Positions 15,840 to 24,250 are shown, counted from the stretch's first letter. The stretch: DNA of 24,922 nt from RGIG5579 sp045580105 (GCA_045580105.1 JAZNNH010000024.1:1-24922); one strand, 5' to 3'. Notes: generated by a model from the sequence alone, not told the origin. Program-made: numbers and translations.

Positions 15840-16924
15840 AATCGATCGGAATCGAATTGCAAAACCAGACCATATTGGTCACCGGCGCTGCCGGTTTTAT
15901 CGGCTCGAATCTTGTGTTGGAGCTTTTGAAAAGCGAATCCCCCGTGCAGATCGTCGGCATCGACAACCTGAACGACTACTACGACGTATCCTTAAAGGAA
16001 TACCGCTTGTCGCAGATCGACGCGGCCGCTGCCGCGCACCCCGAATCGACGTGGACCTTTATTCGCGGCAACATCGCCGATCGCGCACAGATCGACAAGC
16101 TCTTTGCCGATTTTAAGTTTGACATTGTTGTCAACCTTGCGGCGCAGGCAGGTGTGCGCTATTCCATCACCAATCCCGACGTGTATATCGAATCGAATCT
16201 GATCGGGTTTTACAACATTCTGGAGGCGTGCCGCGCCACGATGCAAGGCGAGCATCCGATCAAGCACTTGGTGTATGCTTCCTCCTCGTCGGTTTACGGC
16301 TCGAACAAAAAAGTGCCGTACAGCACCGACGATAAGGTTGACAATCCGGTGTCGCTTTATGCCGCCACCAAAAAGAGCAACGAGCTCTTGGCACACGCCT
16401 ACTCCAAGCTTTATAACATTCCCTCCACGGGGCTTCGCTTTTTCACCGTTTACGGCCCTGCGGGTCGTCCCGATATGGCGTATTTCGGTTTCACCAACAA
16501 GCTTTTGCGGGGCGAGACCATTCAAATTTTCAATTTCGGAAACTGCAAACGCGACTTTACTTTCGTGGATGATATTGTCGAGGGTGTCAAGCGAGTTATG
16601 ATGCGCCCGCCGGAACAAAAAGACGGCGAGGACGGATTGCCTTTGCCGCCGTATGCCGTTTATAACATCGGCAATTCCAACCCCGAAAATCTCTTGGATT
16701 TCGTGCAGATTCTGTCCGAGGAATTGGTTCGGGCAGGGGTCTTGCCTGCCGATTATGATTTTGAAGCCCACAAGAAGCTTGTGGCGATGCAGCCGGGTGA
16801 CGTTCCCACCACTTATGCCGACACCTCGGCGCTGGAGCGGGACATGGGCTTCAAGCCCAACACCCCCCTTCGCGAGGGGCTTCGCAAATTTGCCGAGTGG
16901 TACAAGGAGTTTTACAAGATTTAA
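15836..16924 (+). CDS. NAD-dependent epimerase, UDP-glucuronate 4-epimerase-like
   Basis: This 362-residue short-chain dehydrogenase-type epimerase has the Rossmann motif TGAAGFIGSN, the loop DNLNDYYDVSLKEYRL, SSSSVYG, and the catalytic YAATKKS (Tyr-x-x-x-Lys). GNCKRDFTFVDDIVEG and the C-terminal MQPGDVPTTYAD are hallmarks of the CapI/GAE group. The last motif and DNLNDYYD are typical of enzymes that interconvert UDP-glucuronate and UDP-galacturonate, so UDP-GalA is the likely product. The neighbouring UDP-glucose dehydrogenase supplies the substrate. It begins in an ATGA overlap with wecB. A related activity such as UDP-Glc/Gal 4-epimerase is less likely. Confidence 0.9.
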   Translation: MKSIGIELQNQTILVTGAAGFIGSNLVLELLKSESPVQIVGIDNLNDYYDVSLKEYRLSQIDAAAAAHPESTWTFIRGNIADRAQIDKLFADFKFDIVVNLAAQAGVRYSITNPDVYIESNLIGFYNILEACRATMQGEHPIKHLVYASSSSVYGSNKKVPYSTDDKVDNPVSLYAATKKSNELLAHAYSKLYNIPSTGLRFFTVYGPAGRPDMAYFGFTNKLLRGETIQIFNFGNCKRDFTFVDDIVEGVKRVMMRPPEQKDGEDGLPLPPYAVYNIGNSNPENLLDFVQILSEELVRAGVLPADYDFEAHKKLVAMQPGDVPTTYADTSALERDMGFKPNTPLREGLRKFAEWYKEFYKI

Positions 16925-16995
16925 GACCGCTTTGATCCGTTAGAGCGTATCTTCCGTCGATGGAAGCAAAATACAAATAACAGGAGAACTTGAAT

Positions 16996-18180
16996 ATGAA
17001 AATTGCAGTTGCGGGAACCGGCTACGTGGGGCTTTCCATTGCTACCCTTTTGGCACAACATCACGAAGTGACGGCAGTTGACATCATCCCCGAAAAGGTG
17101 GAAATGCTCAACCATAAAAAATCGCCCATCCAAGACGATTATATTGAACAGTATTTGGCGGAAAAAGATTTGCATCTGACCGCCACCGTGGACGGGGAAA
17201 CGGCGTACAAAGACGCAGATTTTGTCGTGATTGCCACGCCGACCAACTATGACCCGAGCAAAAACTATTTTGACACCTCCAGTGTGGAAAACGTGATTGG
17301 ACAGGTCAAAACGCTCAATCCCGAAGCGGTGATGATCATCAAATCCACCGTTCCCGTCGGTTTTACCGAAAAGGTCAGACAAGACTTTGAGTGTGACAAC
17401 ATCCTGTTCAGCCCTGAATTTTTGCGCGAGGGAAAGGCGCTTTACGATAACCTCTACCCCAGCCGCATCATCGTGGGCACCCCTGCCGGCAACCAAAAAA
17501 TGGAGCAGGCGGCACGCACCTTTGCCGAGCTCTTGAAAGAAGGCGCGATCAAGGAAGAGATTGAAACGCGCTTTATGAACCCGACCGAAGCGGAGGCCGT
17601 CAAGCTCTTTGCCAATACGTATCTTGCCCTGCGCGTGAGCTTTTTCAACGAATTGGATACCTATGCCGCCGTTCGCGGACTGGATACCAAGTCCATCATT
17701 GAGGGGGTCGGTTTGGATCCCCGTATCGGCAGCCACTACAATAACCCCTCCTTCGGTTACGGCGGTTACTGCCTTCCCAAGGATACCAAGCAGCTGCTTG
17801 CCAATTATTCCGACGTGCCGCAGAACATCATTTCTGCCATCGTGGCAGCCAATAGCACCAGAAAAGACTTTATTGCGGATCAGATCATCGCAAGAAAGCC
17901 GAATATTGTCGGGGTATACCGCTTGACGATGAAAGCGGGCTCGGATAACTTCCGTCAATCCTCCATCCAGGGTGTCATGAAACGCATCAAGGCAAAAGGA
18001 ATTGAGGTTGTCATATACGAACCCACGATGCAAGAAGATACGTTTTTCAACAGCCGCGTGATTCGTGACTTGAATGAATTCAAGAAGATGACGGACGTTA
18101 TCATTGCCAATCGTTACAGCGATGATATTTCCGACGTGCTTGAAAAAGTATATACAAGAGATCTGTATTTCAGAGATTGA
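16996..18180 (+). CDS. ugd: UDP-glucose 6-dehydrogenase
   Basis: This 394-residue protein oxidises UDP-glucose twice with NAD+ to UDP-glucuronate. It has the Rossmann motif AGTGYVGLS, VVIATPTNYD, IIKSTVPVGF, SPEFLREGKALYDNLYPSRI and NPTEAEAVKLFANTYLALRVSFFNE. The active-site Cys sits in FGYGGYCLPKDTKQL, followed by YRLTMKAGSDNFRQSSIQG. This is the variant found in E. coli Ugd, not the FGGSCFPKD form of many Firmicutes enzymes. A role as UDP-ManNAc dehydrogenase is unlikely for that reason. The ATG at 16996 follows AGGAGA by 8 nt; the 71-nt gap before it holds only a weak 5-bp hairpin. It makes the substrate for the upstream 4-epimerase. Confidence 0.96.
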   Translation: MKIAVAGTGYVGLSIATLLAQHHEVTAVDIIPEKVEMLNHKKSPIQDDYIEQYLAEKDLHLTATVDGETAYKDADFVVIATPTNYDPSKNYFDTSSVENVIGQVKTLNPEAVMIIKSTVPVGFTEKVRQDFECDNILFSPEFLREGKALYDNLYPSRIIVGTPAGNQKMEQAARTFAELLKEGAIKEEIETRFMNPTEAEAVKLFANTYLALRVSFFNELDTYAAVRGLDTKSIIEGVGLDPRIGSHYNNPSFGYGGYCLPKDTKQLLANYSDVPQNIISAIVAANSTRKDFIADQIIARKPNIVGVYRLTMKAGSDNFRQSSIQGVMKRIKAKGIEVVIYEPTMQEDTFFNSRVIRDLNEFKKMTDVIIANRYSDDISDVLEKVYTRDLYFRD

Positions 18181-18189
18181 TTGGTAAAG

Positions 18190-19365
18190 ATGATGACTGC
18201 ATACGAAGTATTTCAAAAGACGTATCAAAGACAGGCGGAGTACACCGCGTTCACGCCGTACCGAGTCTGTCCGATCGGGGCACATTCCGACCATCAGCTC
18301 GGGAAAATCACGGGCTTTGCCATCAACAAAGGAATTCGGATGGCATATGGTCCGAAGCAGAACGGAATTGTGGAAATTCAATCCCTGCAATTTGATAAAA
18401 GAGCACAATGGCACGTTGATTCCACACCTGACAAGCCGCAAGGCGATTGGGCGGATCATTTGAGAGGTGCCACCATTGCGCTTGCTTCCCGATACAATTT
18501 GAAAACGGGGCTTTGCGGCGTGATCGAAGGGCAGTTGCCGATTGGCGGTCTGTCTTCCTCCGCGGCGGTGATCATTACGTTTTTGGCCGCTCTTTGCCGT
18601 CTGAATGAAATTACGCTGTCCCCAAAGGATTTGATTCTGATTTCCAAGCAGGCGGAAAACGAATACGTGGGCGTATCTTGCGGTAAACTGGATCAAAGCT
18701 GTGAGGTCTACTGCAAAAAAGACCATCTTCTGTATTTGGATACCAAAGACGATCGGTATGAATTGATCCCCCAATCGGAGAAGATGAAGCCGTATAAATT
18801 TGCCATTTTCTTCAGCGGATTGGAGCGCAGTCTTGCCGGCTCTGCTTTCAATATGCGTGTGGACGAGTGCCGAAGTGCCGCGTATGCGCTCAAAGCGTAT
18901 GCGGGAATGGACTACGGCAAGTTTGAAGAAACCAATCTGCGCGACGTGCCCCGAGAAATTTTTGAGCAGTACAAAGACCGTCTTCCCGCATCGTGGCGCA
19001 AACGCGCCGAGCATTGGTATACGGAGTTTGACCGTGTGCAAAAGGGTGCCGAAGCGTGGAGAGCGGGGGACATCGAAGCATACGGCGCGCTTTGCTTTGA
19101 AAGCGGATACAGCTCCATCCACAATTGGGAAACCGGCTCGCCCGAGCTTGTGAAACTGTATGAGATCATGACGAAAACCCGTGGTATTTACGGTGGCCGC
19201 TTTTCCGGCGCGGGCTTTAAGGGTTGCTGTCTTGCCATCATCGATCCGGCGTATGAAAAAGAAATTGTAGAAACGGTAACGAAGGAATATTTGAGCGTGT
19301 TCCCTCATTTGGAAGGAAAATATTCCGTACATATTTGTGAAAGTGCAGATGGGGTGAACGTATGA
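18190..19365 (+). CDS. GHMP kinase, galacturonokinase-like
   Basis: This 391-residue protein has the three GHMP motifs. Motif 1 is TPYRVCPIGAHSDHQLG, motif 2 is GLSSSAA (120-126) and motif 3 is YGGRFSGAGFKGCCLA. The catalytic Asp is D168 in CGKLDQ. Standard galactokinases read GEHTDY in motif 1; here the Glu is Ala31 and Tyr is His35. From memory, the plant galacturonic acid 1-kinase has the same Pro-Tyr-Arg-Val/Ile-Cys-Pro-x-Gly-Ala-His form and shares KRAEH, GAEAW-like and SS-I-N-E stretches. The likely reaction is uronic acid (GalA) plus ATP to the 1-phosphate. The stop of ugd lies 9 bases before the ATG, and no good ribosome binding site is visible, so translation is probably coupled; TTG 18181 or ATG 18193 are alternatives. 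It could still act on another sugar. Confidence 0.85.
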   Translation: MMTAYEVFQKTYQRQAEYTAFTPYRVCPIGAHSDHQLGKITGFAINKGIRMAYGPKQNGIVEIQSLQFDKRAQWHVDSTPDKPQGDWADHLRGATIALASRYNLKTGLCGVIEGQLPIGGLSSSAAVIITFLAALCRLNEITLSPKDLILISKQAENEYVGVSCGKLDQSCEVYCKKDHLLYLDTKDDRYELIPQSEKMKPYKFAIFFSGLERSLAGSAFNMRVDECRSAAYALKAYAGMDYGKFEETNLRDVPREIFEQYKDRLPASWRKRAEHWYTEFDRVQKGAEAWRAGDIEAYGALCFESGYSSIHNWETGSPELVKLYEIMTKTRGIYGGRFSGAGFKGCCLAIIDPAYEKEIVETVTKEYLSVFPHLEGKYSVHICESADGVNV

Positions 19366-20096
19366 AATGCTTGATTTTGGCGGCGGGGTATGCCACGCGG
19401 CTGTATCCCTTGACGGAAAATTTTCCGAAGCCGCTTTTGCCGGTGGGCGAAAAAACCATTCTCGATTGGCTGGTGGATGATATTGATTCCGCCAAGGAGG
19501 TGGATGAATTCGTCGTCATCTCGAACCACAAATACGCCTGCCAATTTGAGGCGTGGGCGAAGACCAAAAAGCAGAAAATCACCGTTTTGGACGACGGAAC
19601 CGAAACCAACGAAACGCGCTTGGGAGCGGTCAAGGACATTCAGTTTGCGATCGATTCTTTGGGTCTTGACGACGATATGCTTGTGATTGCAGGCGATAAC
19701 GTGCTGGATTTCAGCTTGACAAAATTGATTTCCTATGCGAAGGAAAAGAAAAGCTCTTGTATCCTGCGTTACTACGAGCCCGACGAGAACAAACTGTTGA
19801 AATGCGGGGTTGTAACCGTTGATGAGAACGACAAGATTCTCAATATGACGGAAAAATCCCCGACGCCTGCGACCCATTGGTGCTGTCCGCCGTTTTATTA
19901 TTACACGAAAGAAGATAGCCATCGTATTGCGGACGGCATTTTAGCAGGATGCGGCGTGGATGCGCCGGGAAGCTTTGTTGCTTGGCTTTGCAAAAAAAGT
20001 CCCGTTTTTGCGATGGAAATGCCCGGAAAACGTTATGACATCGGGACACCGGAAAGTTATCACACCGTACAAAAAGAATATCAAGGCATCCTTTGA
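19362..20096 (+). CDS. Sugar-1-phosphate nucleotidyltransferase (NTP_transferase family)
   Basis: This 244-residue protein has a RmlA/GlmU-type Rossmann-like fold. The signature reads LAAGYATRLYPLTENFPKPLLPVG, with Ala in the place of the usual Gly before TRL. VVISNHKY, VIAGDNVLDF (metal-binding Asp) and KRYDIGTPESY complete the pattern. It should couple an NTP to a sugar-1-phosphate, releasing pyrophosphate. The ATGA overlap with the kinase argues that it uses the kinase product, for example GalA-1-P plus UTP to UDP-GalA. Length is short, with no C-terminal hexapeptide domain. The nucleotide (UTP, CTP or dTTP) cannot be read. Confidence 0.9.
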   Translation: MKCLILAAGYATRLYPLTENFPKPLLPVGEKTILDWLVDDIDSAKEVDEFVVISNHKYACQFEAWAKTKKQKITVLDDGTETNETRLGAVKDIQFAIDSLGLDDDMLVIAGDNVLDFSLTKLISYAKEKKSSCILRYYEPDENKLLKCGVVTVDENDKILNMTEKSPTPATHWCCPPFYYYTKEDSHRIADGILAGCGVDAPGSFVAWLCKKSPVFAMEMPGKRYDIGTPESYHTVQKEYQGIL

Positions 20097-20120
20097 TGCA
20101 AAAGAAAGGGGGAAGAAAAG

Positions 20121-21302
20121 ATGGAAAAAAGCATGATGCGAGATTTGATCTTTTCTTCCCTGCGCTTTTCTGTTTTGGGGACACCCTTTTCCGGGGAAGC
20201 GAAGCAACTTGCGAAAAAAATCCCGCTTTCGGACCTTTTTGCCCTTGCCAAAGAGCAAAAAATCGCACATCTGGTCGGCTTTGCGCTGAAAGAAAACGCA
20301 CGTCTTTCCGAAGAAGATCCGATTTCCGCCCGTTTTGAAAAAGAGATGATGATGGCGGTTTTGACCACCGAGCGCATCGAACGGGAACGGCTGCGTGCAG
20401 GGCTTATTTTGGAAGAGGCGGGAATCGAGCACATTCCCCTCAAGGGTGCGGTTCTTCGCGCCTTTTATCCCGAAACTTGGATGCGAACCAGCGCAGATGC
20501 GGATATTTTGATCCCCGAGGAAAAATTAGAGCAGGCGATGGGACTGTTGCAAGAAAAGAGATCCTACCGCCTGATGGAGCGAGGCAGCCACGACGTATCG
20601 TTTGCCGCCCCCGGCGGGGTGAACATCGAACTGCATTTTGCGCTTGTGGAACAAGACCGCCTTCCCGAAGCGTCGGCGCTGTTGGCGCGGGTGTGGGAAT
20701 TTGCCGAGCCCGTGGCGGGAAAACGCTTTGAGAAAAAACTGCCGGATGAACTGTTTTTGTTCTACCACTTGGTTCATATGGCAAAGCATTTGAACAACGG
20801 CGGCGTGGGAATCCGCTTTTTTGTGGATTTGTATCTTGGCTACAATCAGATGCAGCCGAACGAAGAGAACTATCGGAATCTACTCAAAGAGGGAAAGATG
20901 GCAGGTTTTGAGGCGGTGTGCGCCAATCTTGCCGACGCCGTGATGGAAGGGAAAGCGGAAAGTGCGCCGGCGGCGCTCTTGGAGGAATTCGTGTTTTCCG
21001 GCGCTGTATTCGGCACGTGGGAAAACTACGTTGCCATTCGAAGAAGCCGCAAAGGCAAAGTTTCCTATCTTGTCGACCGACTCTTCCCGTCCTATTCCGC
21101 GATGGCGGCGCGTTATCCGAAACTCAAAAAGCATCGCGTGCTACTGCCGTTTTACTATGCTATCCGCATCTTTGAGCATCTGTTTTCCGGTCGGCTTTCC
21201 TACTCGAAAAAAGAGTGGCGGGAAAACCGCCTCGTTGATGAAAAAAACGTGGACCGGATGGCAACTCTCTTGGAGGCGCTGGATTTGGATTTTCACGATT
21301 GA
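20121..21302 (+). CDS. Nucleotidyltransferase-fold protein of polysaccharide loci (NTP_transf_5-like)
   Basis: This 393-residue protein carries a pattern I recognise from PF14907, an uncharacterised nucleotidyltransferase family common at the ends of capsule and exopolysaccharide loci. Residues 107-110 (LKGA) are followed by MRTSADADILI, with D126 and D128 the probable metal-binding Asp pair, and by VNIELHFAL with E170/H172 in the third acidic position. The C-terminal half (about 240-390) is helical and basic, with RRSRKGK and YYAIRIFEHLFSGR. The reaction and partner are unknown in this family. GGGGGAAG precedes the ATG at 20121. The gene is the last of the polysaccharide run. No clear terminator follows it before the metG promoter. 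Confidence 0.8.
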   Translation: MEKSMMRDLIFSSLRFSVLGTPFSGEAKQLAKKIPLSDLFALAKEQKIAHLVGFALKENARLSEEDPISARFEKEMMMAVLTTERIERERLRAGLILEEAGIEHIPLKGAVLRAFYPETWMRTSADADILIPEEKLEQAMGLLQEKRSYRLMERGSHDVSFAAPGGVNIELHFALVEQDRLPEASALLARVWEFAEPVAGKRFEKKLPDELFLFYHLVHMAKHLNNGGVGIRFFVDLYLGYNQMQPNEENYRNLLKEGKMAGFEAVCANLADAVMEGKAESAPAALLEEFVFSGAVFGTWENYVAIRRSRKGKVSYLVDRLFPSYSAMAARYPKLKKHRVLLPFYYAIRIFEHLFSGRLSYSKKEWRENRLVDEKNVDRMATLLEALDLDFHD

Positions 21303-21328
21303 AACCTTTTGTGCCAAGCGAAAAACAC

Positions 21329-21357
21329 TTGAAAGACGGCACGGATTAGAATATAAT
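21329..21357 (+). promoter_or_regulatory. SigA-type promoter of metG-tatD
   Basis: TTGAAA (21329-21334) and a perfect TATAAT (21352-21357) are spaced by 17 bases, with the start near 21364. The -10 box includes the first bases of the most upstream in-frame ATG (21356), which rules that codon out. Confidence 0.85.
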
Positions 21358-21388
21358 GAGAAAGAAATACAAAGGAGAGGGGTTTCAT

Positions 21389-23380
21389 TTGCCCCGATCC
21401 GGAAAGTTGAGAACCTATATGGAAAAAGAAAAGTTTTACATCACCACAGCCATTGCCTACACCTCTCGCAAGCCCCACATCGGAAACGTATACGATCCGG
21501 TGCTTGCCGATGCGATCGCAAGATTTAAGAGAATGATGGGCTTTGACGTGTTTTATCTGACCGGATCGGATGAACACGGACAGAAGATCGAGCAGCTTGC
21601 CAAGGAAGAAGGCATCTCTCCGAAAGACTACGTGGATAAGATCGCTTCTCAGATCAAGGACGTGTGGGATTGCATGAACATTTCCTACGATCGCTTTATC
21701 CGTACCACCGATGCCGATCACGAAGCTGCCGTCGAAAAAATCTTCCGGTGCTTGCTGGAAAAAGGTGACATCTACAAGGGCGAATACGAAGGAAAATACT
21801 GCGTTCCCTGCGAATCGTTCTTCACCGCATCTCAGCTGGGTGAGGGCGGCGTTTGCCCCGATTGCGGCAGACCCTGCTCCGACGCCAAGGAAGAAGCGTA
21901 TTTTCTGCGCCTTTCCAAATACGCCGATCGCTTGATGGCCTATTACGAAGAAAACCCCGAATTTTTCGCACCCCTTTCCCGCAAAGCGGAAATGGTGAAC
22001 AACTTCATCAAGCCCGGCTTGGAGGATCTTTGCGTGTCCCGTTCCACCTTCTCGTGGGGCGTGAAAGTGAAAGAAGACCCCCGTCACGTCATCTACGTTT
22101 GGATTGACGCCCTTTCCAACTACATCACCGGCATCGGCTTTGATCCGGACGGCTCGAAAAAGACCTTTGAACACTATTGGCCCGCGGATCTGCACGTGAT
22201 CGGCAAGGACATCGTTCGCTTCCACACCATCTACTGGCCCATTCTCTTGATGGCTCTCGACCTTCCCCTGCCCAAGCGCGTGCTGGGACATCCTTGGGTT
22301 TTGGTCGGTGAAGATAAAATGAGTAAATCCCGCGGCAACGTGCTGTATGCCGACGAACTGGCTAAAATCTTCGGCGTGGATGCGGTTCGTTATTACCTGC
22401 TTTCCGAAATTCCCTTTGCACAGGACGGCTCGATCACCTATGAATCGATGATCGCCAAATTCAACGCCGATCTTGCCAACACCCTCGGAAATCTGGTCAG
22501 CCGCAGCGTTGCGATGGCAGATAAATACTTCGGCGGCAAGGTGCGCCGTCCCGCTTGCTTCGAAAACGAAATTGACCTTGATCTGATCGGCTGCGAGAAA
22601 AAGGCGTTTGCCGCCCTTTGCGAGGGCATTGACAATCTGCATATCGGGGACAGTGTGTCCGCGGTGATGGAGTTTGCCAAGCGTTGCAACAAATACATTG
22701 ACGAAACGATGCCTTGGGCGCTGGCAAAGGACCCCGAACAGTCCCAACGGCTCGAAACGGTGCTTTACAACCTCTTAGAGGCCATCCGCCGCATCGGGGT
22801 GATGCTCTATCCCTTTATGCCCGAAACCTCGGATCGCATCGTTTCTGCTCTGAACAAAAAAACTGCGCACGAAATCGAGGAAGTGACCTGCGATTTCGGT
22901 TCCGAAGCCGAATACACCGTATCTCCCACCACGCCTCTGTTTGCTCGCATTGACGCAGACAAGCTCATCAAAGAGCTGATGCAGGCGGACAAAGAAAAGA
23001 AGGCGAAGGAAAAAGCCGAAAAAGCGAAGAAGGCGGCTGCCCCCGAAGCCGATCTTCCCCCTTGCACCTTTGACGATTTCTGCAAGATCGAACTGGTTTG
23101 CGCCAAGGTCTTGGAATGTGAAAAGGTCGAAAAGAGCGAAAAGCTTCTGCGCTTCCGGCTTGACATCGGAACGGAACAAAGACAGGTGCTCTCCGGCATT
23201 GCCAAGTTCTATCAGCCGGAAGAGCTTTTAGGTAAGAATTTGGTTTTGGTGAAAAACCTCATTCCGCGTAAACTCATGGGGTATGAATCCCACGGAATGC
23301 TCCTTTCCAGCGAAGCCGACGGCGTTTTGCGCGTCCTGACGCTCGCGGAAGACACGCCTGCCGGCGCACGCATCGGATAA
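21389..23380 (+). CDS. metG: Methionyl-tRNA synthetase
   Basis: This class I synthetase charges tRNA-Met. The catalytic Rossmann domain holds HIGN (in SRKPHIGNVYDP), a four-Cys zinc knuckle (CVPC...CPDCGRPC), YVWIDALSNYI and KMSKSRGNVL. An anticodon-binding helical domain follows, then a Lys/Ala linker and a C-terminal EMAPII/Trbp111-like tRNA-binding domain (FCKIELVCAKVLECEKVEKSEKLL) that dimerises and helps bind tRNA. The start is chosen as TTG 21389 because AAAGGAGAGG lies 9 nt upstream (663 aa). Family alignment would favour the ATG at 21419 (MEKEKFYITT, 653 aa). No T-box fits the leader of about 25 nt, so it is probably not tRNA-regulated. It overlaps tatD by one base. Confidence 0.97.
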   Translation: MPRSGKLRTYMEKEKFYITTAIAYTSRKPHIGNVYDPVLADAIARFKRMMGFDVFYLTGSDEHGQKIEQLAKEEGISPKDYVDKIASQIKDVWDCMNISYDRFIRTTDADHEAAVEKIFRCLLEKGDIYKGEYEGKYCVPCESFFTASQLGEGGVCPDCGRPCSDAKEEAYFLRLSKYADRLMAYYEENPEFFAPLSRKAEMVNNFIKPGLEDLCVSRSTFSWGVKVKEDPRHVIYVWIDALSNYITGIGFDPDGSKKTFEHYWPADLHVIGKDIVRFHTIYWPILLMALDLPLPKRVLGHPWVLVGEDKMSKSRGNVLYADELAKIFGVDAVRYYLLSEIPFAQDGSITYESMIAKFNADLANTLGNLVSRSVAMADKYFGGKVRRPACFENEIDLDLIGCEKKAFAALCEGIDNLHIGDSVSAVMEFAKRCNKYIDETMPWALAKDPEQSQRLETVLYNLLEAIRRIGVMLYPFMPETSDRIVSALNKKTAHEIEEVTCDFGSEAEYTVSPTTPLFARIDADKLIKELMQADKEKKAKEKAEKAKKAAAPEADLPPCTFDDFCKIELVCAKVLECEKVEKSEKLLRFRLDIGTEQRQVLSGIAKFYQPEELLGKNLVLVKNLIPRKLMGYESHGMLLSSEADGVLRVLTLAEDTPAGARIG

Positions 23381-24168
23381 TGGGGCTGTTTGACTCTCAC
23401 GCCCATTACGACGATCCTCGCTTTGCAGGGGATTTGGAGGACGTGGTCGCTCAGATTTCGCAGCCGAGCGAAATTTGTCCCTGCGGCGTGGAAACGGTAG
23501 TGAACATCGGGTGCGACGTACCCACGAGCCGACTTTGCTTGGATTTGGCGGATCGCTTCGATCTGTTTTACGCCGCCGTCGGCATTCATCCGCAAGACGC
23601 GCACACCTTTGACGAGGATAGCATTCCCGCACTCAAAGAAATGCTGACCCACCCCAAGGCACTTGCCATCGGGGAAATCGGGCTGGATTATAAATACGAA
23701 AACGCCTCCCGCCAAACCCAAAAAGAGGTGTTTTGCCGCTTGATGGAATTGGCAAGGGAAACGGGCTATCCGGTGTGCATCCACGATCGCGATGCCCACG
23801 GAGACGTGTTTGACATCGTCCGAAGCTTTCCGGACGTGACGGGTGTGATGCATTCCTTCTCCTCGTCCCCCGAAATGGCAAAGCAGTACGTGAGAATGGG
23901 CTGGTACATTTCTTTTTCCGGCACCGTTACCTTCCAAAACGCGGCGGTCGTGCCGGAAGCTGCCAAGGCCGTTCCGCTCGATCGGCTTTTGGTGGAAACG
24001 GATGCGCCGTATCTTGCGCCCGTGCCGTATCGCGGCAAGCGAAACAAGTCCTGCTATGCCTACAAAACGGCCGAAAAATTAGCCGAGCTTCACGGTGTTT
24101 CGACCGAAGAAATGATCGCGATTACAAGGGAAAACGCACAGCGCTTTTTCCGCATGAAAAAAATTTAA
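23380..24168 (+). CDS. TatD-family metal-dependent deoxyribonuclease
   Basis: This 262-residue protein is of full length. The two-metal site is intact: H7 and H9 in DSHAHYDD, the Glu of IGEIGLDY, the His of CIHDRDAHGD, the His of VMHSFSSSP and the Asp of VETDAPYLAP. TatD enzymes are magnesium-dependent 3'-5' DNases or exonucleases linked to DNA repair and oxidative-stress survival. The partnership with metG mirrors metS-yabD of Bacillus subtilis. Stop TAA and start ATG share one A (TAATG), giving tight translational coupling with metG. Confidence 0.94.
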   Translation: MGLFDSHAHYDDPRFAGDLEDVVAQISQPSEICPCGVETVVNIGCDVPTSRLCLDLADRFDLFYAAVGIHPQDAHTFDEDSIPALKEMLTHPKALAIGEIGLDYKYENASRQTQKEVFCRLMELARETGYPVCIHDRDAHGDVFDIVRSFPDVTGVMHSFSSSPEMAKQYVRMGWYISFSGTVTFQNAAVVPEAAKAVPLDRLLVETDAPYLAPVPYRGKRNKSCYAYKTAEKLAELHGVSTEEMIAITRENAQRFFRMKKI

Positions 24169-24185
24169 AAAAATTGTTAAAAACC

Positions 24186-24214
24186 TTGTATTCTTGGAAA
24201 AGATATACTATACT
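24186..24214 (+). promoter_or_regulatory. SigA-type promoter of gap
   Basis: TTGTAT (24186-24191) and TATACT (24209-24214) are spaced by 17 bases. The leader is about 30 nt and ends with AAGGAG (24237-24242). I see no operator such as a CggR site and no terminator for tatD before it. Confidence 0.7.
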
Positions 24215-24250
24215 AATGGGTGGTAAAAATAATAAAAAGGAGATATTAAT

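Noticed and set aside
16925..16995. Terminator or regulatory hairpin between the 4-epimerase and ugd
   Set aside because: CTTCC/GGAAG is only five pairs with no T-run, so it is probably chance.
16921..19332. An 803-residue minus-strand reading frame
   Set aside because: It lies opposite ugd and the GHMP kinase, both of which have full-length conserved motifs. The frame has no ribosome binding site and repeats no known domain.
21303..21388. T-box leader before metG
   Set aside because: The promoter at 21329-21357 leaves a leader of about 25 nt, with no antiterminator or specifier loop.
21293..22747. A 484-residue minus-strand reading frame
   Set aside because: It is antisense to metG, which has all catalytic motifs, and shows no start signals of its own.
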